8,570 nucleotides of DNA from Thermoflexales bacterium. GTDB taxonomy: Bacteria > Chloroflexota > Anaerolineae > Fen-1058. This document shows, in pieces, positions 1 through 5,533 of the stretch (its first letter is position 1; the number at the start of each line of letters is the position of its first letter). The stretch is from contig JAUQXD010000715.1 of assembly GCA_030834835.1 (NCBI GenBank), positions 1 through 8,570 of the forward strand, read 5' to 3'. The position numbers and the translations under genes were made by a program. Below the pieces are notes generated by a model, which made no database searches, had not been told where the DNA came from, and worked only from the letters and a program-made list of their open reading frames with translations.

Positions 1-725
1 CCGATCGCGCCCGCGCGCATTTAGGTTATTTGCCGCAGCGCTTCAGCCTGTACGGCGATCTGACTGTGAATGAAAATCTGCGCTTCTTTGCCGAGGCGCA
101 CAGCCTGAAGACGAGCGAGTGGAAGCCGCGCACGCAGGAAATGCTGGATTTTGTGGGGTTGGGCGAGTTTGCCAATCGGTTGGCCGATCAACTCAGCGGC
201 GGCATGAAGCAGAAGTTGGGGCTGGCGATCGCGCTGGTGCATCGACCGAAGGTGCTGCTGTTGGACGAGCCGACGGGCGGCGTCGATCCGGTGACGCGGC
301 AGGACTTCTGGCAGTTGATCATCCGCATCGTGAGTCAGGAAGGCGTGGCAGTGTTGATCAGCACGCCGTACATGGATGAAGCGTCACGCTGCACGCGCGT
401 AGGCTTCATGAATCGCGGGCGCTTGATCGACGAAGGCCTGCCGGGCGCGATCACGGCGCGGTTGAACGATCGCATCGTCGAGCTGGCAGGTGCGCCGCGT
501 GAAGTGCTGCGACATCTGGCACAGGCGGATCCCGACGTGGAGGACGTGCAGGTGTTTGGCGATCGCTTGCATCTGCGCGTGAAGGCGCAGAGCGCCGATC
601 GGGTGATGGCGCGTTTGCCGGAAACGCTGCGACTTAAGGGCGGGGATGTGCAGCGCATCCGATCGATCCCGCCGACGTTGGAGGATGTGTTTATCGAGAT
701 GTTGGAAGTGAAGAGTGATGAGTGA
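1..725 (+). CDS. ABC transporter ATP-binding protein, 5'-truncated, degenerate H-loop
   Basis: This is the nucleotide-binding subunit of an ABC-2 type exporter, energising transport from the cytoplasmic face of the membrane. The frame is open from base 3, so the start codon and Walker A lie left of the window; 240 residues are visible. Seen in the fragment: Q-loop GYLPQ (Q12), signature LSGGM (64-68), Walker B VLLLDEP (84-90) and a D-loop GGVDP. The H-loop position reads STPYMDEA, so proline 122 (codon 366-368) replaces the switch histidine present in the next gene (TTHYMDEA). The C-terminus PPTLEDVFIEML is typical of this exporter family. From memory, the first ATPase half of YbhF/RbbA-type proteins also lacks this histidine, so this is probably the catalytically weak half of a heterodimer with the next gene. 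The last codons and the TGA stop lie inside a 7-nt-phased array. An in-frame TTG at 30 is not a real start, because homology continues upstream of it. Confidence 0.93.
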   Translation, partial: DRARAHLGYLPQRFSLYGDLTVNENLRFFAEAHSLKTSEWKPRTQEMLDFVGLGEFANRLADQLSGGMKQKLGLAIALVHRPKVLLLDEPTGGVDPVTRQDFWQLIIRIVSQEGVAVLISTPYMDEASRCTRVGFMNRGRLIDEGLPGAITARLNDRIVELAGAPREVLRHLAQADPDVEDVQVFGDRLHLRVKAQSADRVMARLPETLRLKGGDVQRIRSIPPTLEDVFIEMLEVKSDE

Positions 726-805
726 AGAGTGAAACGTGGTGCGTATTGCGTGATGCGTGGTGAGCGATAAGCGATACGCGACGTGCGATAGGCGATGAGC
801 GTGAG
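708..805. repeat. Heptamer-phased degenerate repeat array
   Basis: Fourteen consecutive 7-mers run without a phase slip: gtgaaga, gtgatga, gtgaaga, gtgaaac, gtggtgc, gtattgc, gtgatgc, gtggtga, gcgataa, gcgatac, gcgacgt, gcgatag, gcgatga, gcgtgag. The consensus is G(T/C)G followed by purine- and T-rich positions. The first half uses GTG and the second half GCG as the leading triplet. The array fills the 69-bp gap between the two ABC ATPase genes, supplies the last codons and stop of the first, and covers the ATG of the second at 795. It is not a CRISPR array because there are no unique spacers. I recall similar low-complexity arrays between genes in Chloroflexota, but could not check this. Its function is unknown. 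Confidence 0.85.
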
Positions 806-1748
806 TGATAACGTCATTGAAGTTACGAACCTGACGAAAAAATTTGGCGAGTTCGTCGCGGTGAACGGCGTGTCGTTCGACGTAGGCGCGGGCGAGGTGC
901 TGGGCTACCTCGGCCCGAACGGCTCCGGCAAGACGACGACGATTCGCATGCTGCTGGGCTTGCTGCAACCGTCGGGCGGCGAGGCGCACGTACTGGGCTA
1001 CAGCGTGCGCACGCAAGCGGAATTGATCCGCCCGAAGGTGGGTTACATGTCGCAGAAGTTCGCGCTGTATGAAGAACTGACGATGCGCGAGAACCTGGAT
1101 TTTTACGGCGGTGTGTACGATGTGCCGCGCCGCGAGCGGGCCGGGCGGGTGCGCGACGTGATCGGCTTGTTGAAGTTGGGCGGTCACGAGAACGATCGCG
1201 CCGGGGCACTCTCGGGCGGCTGGCGGCAGCGATTGGCCCTGGGCTGCGCGCTGGTGCATCAACCGAAGTTGCTGTTTCTGGACGAGCCAACCAGCGGCGT
1301 CGATCCGTCGGCGCGGCGGGCCTTCTGGGATTTGATCTATGATCTGGCCGAGCGCGGCGTGACGATCTTCGTGACGACGCACTACATGGACGAGGCCGAG
1401 CATTGCCATCGTGTGGGTATCATGTTTCGCGGGCAACTGCTGGCATTGGATACGCCCAGCGGCCTGAAAACCAGTGCATTGCCGGGTGCGGCGTGGGACG
1501 TCATCCCCGATCATGGCAGCGCGTCACTCGTGATGGCGTTGACGGCGCTGCACGATGTGCCGGGCGTGGTGCAGGCGGGACTCGCGGGCGATCGCTTGCG
1601 AGCGATCACCGCGCCCGATGCGCACACGGCCGATTCGCTGCGGGCGACGATGCTGAGCAACGGATTTGCAGACGCGCAGGTGGAACAGGTTGAGCCGACG
1701 CTGGAGGATGTGTTTATCGCGCTGGCGGGACACGATCAACGGACTTGA
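795..1748 (+). CDS. ABC transporter ATP-binding protein, complete canonical subunit
   Basis: ATPase subunit (317 aa) of an ABC-2 type exporter, cytoplasmic, probably pairing with the ATPase encoded just upstream. All catalytic motifs are present: Walker A GPNGSGKT (40-47), Q-loop YMSQ (Q87), signature LSGGW (139-143), Walker B LLFLDEP (159-165, catalytic E164), D-loop SGVD and H-loop TTHYMDEAE (H196). Residues about 225-300 form the extra C-terminal domain ending in EPTLEDVFIAL, as in YbhF-, CcmA- and DrrA-like proteins. The ATG at 795 gives the normal N-terminus (VIEVTNLTKKFGEFVAVNGVSF). It lies inside the heptamer array and has only a weak upstream AGG, so it may be translated by coupling to the preceding gene, 69 bp away. 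No permease gene follows, so the membrane subunits are presumably upstream of the window. The substrate cannot be deduced. Confidence 0.96.
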   Translation: MSVSDNVIEVTNLTKKFGEFVAVNGVSFDVGAGEVLGYLGPNGSGKTTTIRMLLGLLQPSGGEAHVLGYSVRTQAELIRPKVGYMSQKFALYEELTMRENLDFYGGVYDVPRRERAGRVRDVIGLLKLGGHENDRAGALSGGWRQRLALGCALVHQPKLLFLDEPTSGVDPSARRAFWDLIYDLAERGVTIFVTTHYMDEAEHCHRVGIMFRGQLLALDTPSGLKTSALPGAAWDVIPDHGSASLVMALTALHDVPGVVQAGLAGDRLRAITAPDAHTADSLRATMLSNGFADAQVEQVEPTLEDVFIALAGHDQRT

Positions 1749-1801
1749 AAGCGGACCGCTTCGCAGGGACAGAAACGGACGGGGCCTTCAGCGGACCGCT
1801 G
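1749..1801. repeat. Twin 13-nt palindromes with GGAC repeats
   Basis: Two near-identical dyads, aagcggaccgctt (1749-1761) and cagcggaccgctg (1789-1801), lie 40 bp apart. They share the core gcggaccgct, and their outermost pair changes from A/T to C/G with symmetry kept. GGAC recurs six times between 1741 and 1813 (1741, 1753, 1767, 1777, 1793, 1810). The position, 66-118 bp before the WYL regulator start, fits an operator region. A short dispersed repeat is the alternative. Confidence 0.55.
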
Positions 1802-1811
1802 CGCAAAGCGG

Positions 1812-1852
1812 ACACCTGCACTTGCGCTCGCGCGCAGCGCAGGTGCAAGTGT
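1812..1852 (+). terminator. Long hairpin between ABC ATPase and WYL regulator genes
   Basis: The arms 1812-1828 (acacctgcacttgcgct) and 1836-1852 (agcgcaggtgcaagtgt) pair over 17 positions, 15 of them Watson-Crick, one G-U and one C-A, around a 7-nt CG-rich loop. No T-run follows, so this is not a classical rho-independent terminator. It may be a transcript-end stabiliser, an attenuator for the WYL gene that starts 14 nt later, or a repeat element. The structure is clear; the role is not. Confidence 0.5.
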
Positions 1853-1866
1853 AAACGGATGAAAAG

Positions 1867-2781
1867 ATGAATCGGATCGATCGGTTGTTTGCGATCTTGC
1901 TGAAATTGCAGGCGAAGAAGCAGCTGCGCGCTGAGGATTTGGCGCGGCAGTTTGAAGTGAGCAAGCGCACAATCTATCGCGATGTGGCCGCACTGAACGA
2001 GATGGGCGTGCCCATCATCTCGCTGCCGGGCGAAGGCTACGAGATGATGGAGGGCTATTATCTGCCGCCGCTGATCTTCACACCTGCCGAGGCCAGCGCG
2101 TTGTTTCTGGGCGCGCAAATGTTGATCGGGCAGGCGGCGGGCCAGCTGCCCATTGTGGCCGAGCACGCGCTGAGCAAACTCGCCGCGATACTGCCGTCGA
2201 ACACCAAAGCGCAGGTTGATCGACTCACGGGCCTCATTCAGTTCTTCCTGCCGCCCGATCGGTTTGATCTCGACGACGCGCGGTTGATGACACTGCAACG
2301 CGCCATCGTCGAGCGGCGCGTGGTGCATTTGAAGTATCACAGCTACAGCCAGAACGAAGTGACCGAACGGGACATCGAGCCGCAGAATCTGACCTATTCC
2401 AACGGCGTGTGGTACGTCAACGGCTACTGCCGTCTGCGGCAAGGGCCGCGCGGCTTTCGATTGGATCGTATCGACGATCTCAAGTTGAAGGCCGAGCGAT
2501 TCAAAGTACGCCAACTCGAAGCGGCTGCGGTGGAAGCGATCGAGGTGCGCGTTCGCTTCGATCACGCGATCGTACGGTGGGTGCGCGAGCGCCAGCACTA
2601 TGCTTTTCAGCGCGAAGAGACTGCGCCCGATGGGATCGTGATGACCTATCGAGTTCACCGCCTGTCCGAGTTGACGCCGTGGCTGCTGGGCTGGGGCGCA
2701 CAAGCCGAAGTGCTCTCGCCGCTGGAACTGCGCGCCGAAATCCGGCAAATTGCTCAACAGGTCGTGGAGATGCTGACATAG
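1867..2781 (+). CDS. YafY-type HTH/WYL-domain transcriptional regulator
   Basis: DNA-binding regulator of 304 aa, cytoplasmic. Residues 3-60 form a winged helix-turn-helix of the HTH_11/DeoR-like type, with the recognition region VSKRTIYRDVAALNEMG at about 31-47. Residues about 135-210 form the WYL domain; the name motif is W182-Y183-V184 (valine replaces leucine), followed by the conserved FRLDRI (197-202). Residues about 225-303 match the WCX extension, including TPWLLGWG. The length and architecture are normal for YafY-like proteins, which sense a ligand, nucleotide or nucleic acid through the WYL domain. The ATG at 1867 begins the standard MNRIDRLFAILLKLQ; the ribosome site is weak (GGATGAAAAG). 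Palindromes and a hairpin lie upstream, suitable for autoregulation. By position it may control the adjacent ABC exporter genes; that is inference. Confidence 0.95.
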   Translation: MNRIDRLFAILLKLQAKKQLRAEDLARQFEVSKRTIYRDVAALNEMGVPIISLPGEGYEMMEGYYLPPLIFTPAEASALFLGAQMLIGQAAGQLPIVAEHALSKLAAILPSNTKAQVDRLTGLIQFFLPPDRFDLDDARLMTLQRAIVERRVVHLKYHSYSQNEVTERDIEPQNLTYSNGVWYVNGYCRLRQGPRGFRLDRIDDLKLKAERFKVRQLEAAAVEAIEVRVRFDHAIVRWVRERQHYAFQREETAPDGIVMTYRVHRLSELTPWLLGWGAQAEVLSPLELRAEIRQIAQQVVEMLT

Positions 2782-2849
2782 GGTTGTCACTCCGCTGCGC
2801 TAAACTGAGTTCAAATGACGCGCTGACCTGCCCGCCAAACACTCAGTCT

Positions 2850-2857
2850 AAGGAGAG
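2850..2857 (+). promoter_or_regulatory. Strong Shine-Dalgarno site
   Basis: The sequence aaggagag lies 5 nt before the ATG at 2863. It is the best ribosome-binding site on the plus strand of this window and fixes the start of the small ABM-like gene. The rest of 2782-2849 holds no promoter I would defend, only a weak TTGTCA at 2784 and a 7-bp inverted repeat (2804-2810 with 2841-2847). Confidence 0.85.
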
Positions 2858-2862
2858 ACAAC

Positions 2863-3168
2863 ATGAGCAACCCTGTAATCGAACTGGTCTCGGTGAAGAC
2901 CAAACCCGGCGTCGCCGACGCGGATATGCTGCGCGTTTCAGATTCGGTCATGGAGTTTCTGGGCCAATCAACCGGCTTCATCCGCCGCGAGCTGTTCAAG
3001 ACCGGCGAAAGTCAGTGGCTCGATCTGGTGTACTGGAACAGCCGGGAAGAGGCCGAAGCAGCGATGGCGCAGAGCATGAATCAGCCGTGTGTGCTGGAGA
3101 TGATGCAGCTGCTGGACGAGAGCAGTATGACCATGCAGCACCTCGATCAAGTGCGCGTCTACAATTAG
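2863..3168 (+). CDS. Small ABM-like (dimeric alpha/beta barrel) protein
   Basis: A 101-aa cytoplasmic protein without signal peptide or membrane segment. The pattern fits the antibiotic biosynthesis monooxygenase (ABM)/dimeric alpha-beta barrel fold: a first strand VIELVSVKTKPG (5-16), a helix with FLGQSTGFIRREL (32-44), the strand pair SQWLDLVYWNS (50-60) and the helix SREEAEAAM (60-68). The length of about 100 aa is normal for one such domain. The family includes heme-degrading and quinol monooxygenases but also many proteins of unknown function; I see no residue that fixes a substrate. An excellent ribosome site precedes it and a strong terminator follows. It lies 81 bp after the WYL regulator gene and could share its transcript or be separate. 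Confidence 0.8.
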   Translation: MSNPVIELVSVKTKPGVADADMLRVSDSVMEFLGQSTGFIRRELFKTGESQWLDLVYWNSREEAEAAMAQSMNQPCVLEMMQLLDESSMTMQHLDQVRVYN

Positions 3169-3172
3169 CGCC

Positions 3173-3216
3173 GATGCGGCTGGCGCGGGGTTTACTCTTC
3201 CGCGCCAGCCGCCATC
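3173..3216 (+). terminator. Rho-independent-type terminator after ABM-like gene
   Basis: A perfect 13-bp GC-rich stem, gcggctggcgcgg (3176-3188) with ccgcgccagccgc (3200-3212), has an 11-nt loop. It extends by three more pairs past one bulge (gat 3173-3175 with atc 3214-3216). A short ttt follows (3217-3219). It begins 5 nt after the stop of the ABM-like gene and ends before the next start, so it probably ends the upstream transcript. Confidence 0.82.
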
Positions 3217-3232
3217 TTTAGCGAGCACAGCG

Positions 3233-3679
3233 ATGAGTAAACGCAAGTCTGTCACAATAACGGCTGACAGCATCCTCGAAGGGCATGCCCCGCCGGTGCG
3301 CGAGATCGTCGAACGGTTGCGGGCGATCATCCGTGCGACAGTGCCGGACGCGATCGAGTCGGCGCACGCGGTGTGGCACAGCCTCAGTTACAAACATCCC
3401 GACAGCGGCTACTTTTGCGGCCTCTTCCCGCAGGCCGATCGGGTGGATGTGGCCTTCGAGTTCGGCGTGCTGTTGCCGGATCCCGATCGCGTGTTGGACG
3501 GCGATGGCAAGCAAGTGCGCTATCTGCGGTTGAGAGACGAAAGTGAATTGCGCGAGGCGGCCTTCAAGCAGTTGTTGATCGAGGCGATCAGTTTGCCGCC
3601 GGGGCGCGAGGCGAAGTTGGCGCTGATCCGGGCGAAGCAACGGATTGGCAGCGGACACATGCGGTGCAGTGCTCCGTAA
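3233..3679 (+). CDS. DUF1801 (YdhG-like) domain protein
   Basis: A 148-aa cytoplasmic protein filled by one DUF1801/YdhG-like domain. The family pattern is visible: LRAIIRATVPDAIES (29-43), a W-H-S-L-S-Y stretch (48-53), YFCGLFPQADRVDVAFEFG (60-78), the LPDP turn (81-84) and GDGKQVRYLRLR (90-101). The biochemical role of this family is not established; some members are linked to iron handling, and I would not go beyond the domain name. The ATG at 3233 has no clear ribosome site. The gene ends 18 nt from the end of the oppositely oriented histidine kinase gene, leaving no room for separate terminators. Its last codons carry a short sequence that also occurs before the WYL gene. Confidence 0.88.
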   Translation: MSKRKSVTITADSILEGHAPPVREIVERLRAIIRATVPDAIESAHAVWHSLSYKHPDSGYFCGLFPQADRVDVAFEFGVLLPDPDRVLDGDGKQVRYLRLRDESELREAAFKQLLIEAISLPPGREAKLALIRAKQRIGSGHMRCSAP

Positions 3680-3697
3680 ACGGATGTCCATCTCGGA

Positions 3698-5302
3698 CTA
3701 AGTTTGCGGCGTGAGCGGTAGTTCCAGCGTGAGGGTGCTGCCGCCTGCGGAAGTTGCCACGTCGACGCGTCCGCCATGGACGTGTGCGACACTGCGCACG
3801 ATGGACAGGCCTAGCCCGCTGCCCGGTTGATTGCCCACTGCGCGGCCCCGGAAGAACCGATCAAATAAATGCGATTGATCGATCGGATCGATGCCGGGGC
3901 CATCGTCGCTGACCCACAGCTGCACGCTGTTCCTCGACTGCCGCGCGCCGAGGCGGATGTGCCCGCCCGGCGGTGTGAACTTCACGGCATTATCCAACAG
4001 ATTCGCCAGCGCCAGTTCGACCCACGTTCGAGCGCAGTCAAGCGCGATCGGTTCGGCGGGCCGTTCAATCGAGAGGGTCTGTGCTTTGGCCGTCGCGATC
4101 GACTTGAACGGCGACGCGGCCGCTTCGATCAAATCGCCCGCATCCTCAGTCGATCTATCCAGTGTGATCAAGCCTGCGTCAAGTCGCGAGAGATCGAGCA
4201 GGTGGCGCGTGATCCATTCGAGGCGGTTGATCTGCGTCTGGCTCTCGACTAGAAATTCAGTGCGTGCGGTTGAGTCGCGCGCGGCGGCGCCCTGCAGCAG
4301 TTCGTTGAAGTTCTTCAAGGCGGTGATGGGCGTGCGCAGTTCGTGCGAGGCGTCGGCCACAAAGCGGCGCAGCGCATCACGCTCGGCGGCCAGTGTGGCA
4401 AAGTTTTGTTCCAGCCGGTCGGCCATGAGATTGAACTGCTGCGCCAGCTGGCCGAACTCATCGCGCCCTGACACGGTCGCGCGCGCCGATAACTCGCCCG
4501 CGCCCATGCGATTTGCCGCGAGTGTCAAGGTGCGCAACGGTTGAGTTAAGCCCCGCCCCATGCCGATGCCGACGATGGCGGCGATGACCGTCGCGGCGAG
4601 GCCGGCCAGCAGCAAAGCCTGGCCGGTCGTGGCGATCGTTTCGCGGTTGAAGTTGGGCGCATCGCTGAGGACGACGTAACCGATCGGGCTGGCGACAGAA
4701 CCGATTGGCGCGGTGACGATTGCGCTGGAGCGGACAATATCAGCTGACGGTGCGGCTTCGTTAGTCGGCGTTTGGTCCGGCGCGATCTCAAACGTCAGGC
4801 GATTGCCCCACGGGTCGTGCTCGGCCTGAATGATCGTCACCTGCATTTCAGGCGGCAGTTCACGCAGCAGCGGAAACCGATCGAGCATGGGGCGCGGATC
4901 GATCAGTGGATCAAGCGGTAGCAGCGTGATCGCGCCCGCCGAGCTCGAGCCGGAACTAATGATGAACGATTGCGGCGCGATCCACGCCAGTTCGTTGGGG
5001 CCGACGGGCGAGCCGGAATCACTCAGCACATTGTGCTGAGCGTCGAGGATGCGCACACGCACGTTGCCCAGAAATGAGGTGGTGCGCGCGAGACTGATCA
5101 ACTGGGGCTGGTTCCAGTCGCCCGGCAACAGGGCCTGCGCTTGCTGCGCGATCGCTTCGACGTTGGTGTGCAGATAGTCGTGTTCCTGCCGCTCCACATG
5201 CTGCTGCACCAGCGATACCGCCAGCACACCAACGACGCTCACGGCCAATACCGTCAACAGCACGTAACTTACAATCAGCCGCCACCGGATCGATCGGGCC
5301 AT
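3698..5302 (-). CDS. Membrane sensor histidine kinase (HAMP-HisKA-HATPase_c)
   Basis: Two-component sensor kinase of 534 aa in the inner membrane. TM1 is about residues 9-32, an extracytoplasmic sensor region about 33-225, TM2 about 226-249 and HAMP about 250-302. The phosphoacceptor helix ASHELRTP has H320. The ATP-binding domain shows the N box NLLDNAVKF (434-442), G1 DDGPGI (466-471), F box LFDRFF (479-484) and G2 GSGLGLS (494-500). All catalytic motifs are intact. I chose the ATG at 5302 because GAGG lies 6 nt upstream and MARSIRWRLIVSYV is a natural N-terminus. An in-frame ATG at 5467 would add 55 residues read through a repeat (including RFLAPLGMT), without family character. Its partner is presumably the OmpR-type regulator two genes upstream. 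The sensor region has no domain I recognise. Confidence 0.95.
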   Translation of the reverse strand: MARSIRWRLIVSYVLLTVLAVSVVGVLAVSLVQQHVERQEHDYLHTNVEAIAQQAQALLPGDWNQPQLISLARTTSFLGNVRVRILDAQHNVLSDSGSPVGPNELAWIAPQSFIISSGSSSAGAITLLPLDPLIDPRPMLDRFPLLRELPPEMQVTIIQAEHDPWGNRLTFEIAPDQTPTNEAAPSADIVRSSAIVTAPIGSVASPIGYVVLSDAPNFNRETIATTGQALLLAGLAATVIAAIVGIGMGRGLTQPLRTLTLAANRMGAGELSARATVSGRDEFGQLAQQFNLMADRLEQNFATLAAERDALRRFVADASHELRTPITALKNFNELLQGAAARDSTARTEFLVESQTQINRLEWITRHLLDLSRLDAGLITLDRSTEDAGDLIEAAASPFKSIATAKAQTLSIERPAEPIALDCARTWVELALANLLDNAVKFTPPGGHIRLGARQSRNSVQLWVSDDGPGIDPIDQSHLFDRFFRGRAVGNQPGSGLGLSIVRSVAHVHGGRVDVATSAGGSTLTLELPLTPQT

Positions 5303-5328
5303 AGGGTACCTCACATCATCATTAGCCG

Positions 5329-5467
5329 GTGTCATTCCGAGCGGAGCGAGGAATCTCTGGCCCGGCAGTCGGCGTGGCTGGTCGGGCCAGAGATTCCTCG
5401 TCGCACACGCCCTGTCCGACGCATCGCGTCGGGGGCGCGCCGGGCGAAACGCTTCTCGGACTGACAC
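5329..5467. repeat. Structured dispersed repeat element (GTCATTCCGAG type)
   Basis: Outer inverted arms gtgtcattccgag (5329-5341) and ctcggactgacac (5455-5467) match at 12 of 13 positions. Inside is a perfect 18-bp inverted repeat, cgaggaatctctggcccg (5347-5364) with its complement (5383-5400), loop 18 nt. A second stem, ccgacgc (5416-5422) with gcgtcgg (5426-5432), has a 3-nt loop. The start, GTCATTCCGAGCGGAGCGAGGAATCTCT, is a signature I recognise from intergenic repeats in many metagenomic genomes, whose junk translations read CHSERSEESL and RFLAPLGMT. A second candidate right end, ctcgctatgacgccg (5517-5531), pairs with the left end at 12 of 15 positions. It lies between the PDZ and kinase genes and would be transcribed with them. 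Confidence 0.8.
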
Positions 5468-5533
5468 TCACCGGGTAAGTTTCTGCCCTCATGCATTTTG
5501 CCTGAAGGATGGTCGTCTCGCTATGACGCCGTT

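Noticed and set aside
708..805. CRISPR array
   Set aside because: The 7-nt units are contiguous and degenerate, with no 25-40 nt repeats or unique spacers and no cas genes.
384..1514. Minus-strand open frame of 376 codons across both ABC ATPase genes
   Set aside because: It is antisense to two clearly homologous genes, reads through the heptamer array and has a composition with no family resemblance; it is a shadow of GC-rich codon use.
1714..2790. Minus-strand open frame of 358 codons opposite the WYL gene
   Set aside because: It mirrors the WYL gene almost exactly, is rich in His, Gln and Arg, and has no ribosome site or motif.
2784..2816. Sigma-70 promoter for the ABM-like gene (TTGTCA at 2784)
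   Set aside because: No acceptable -10 box lies at 16-18 bp spacing.
5141..5464. Plus-strand open frame of 107 codons containing CHSERSEESL
   Set aside because: This is the known junk translation of the GTCATTCCGAG repeat and overlaps the kinase gene antisense.
5303..5467. In-frame 55-residue N-terminal extension of the histidine kinase from an ATG at 5467
   Set aside because: It is read through a structured repeat and contains junk typical of that repeat (RFLAPLGMT). A natural start with GAGG at 6 nt exists at 5302.
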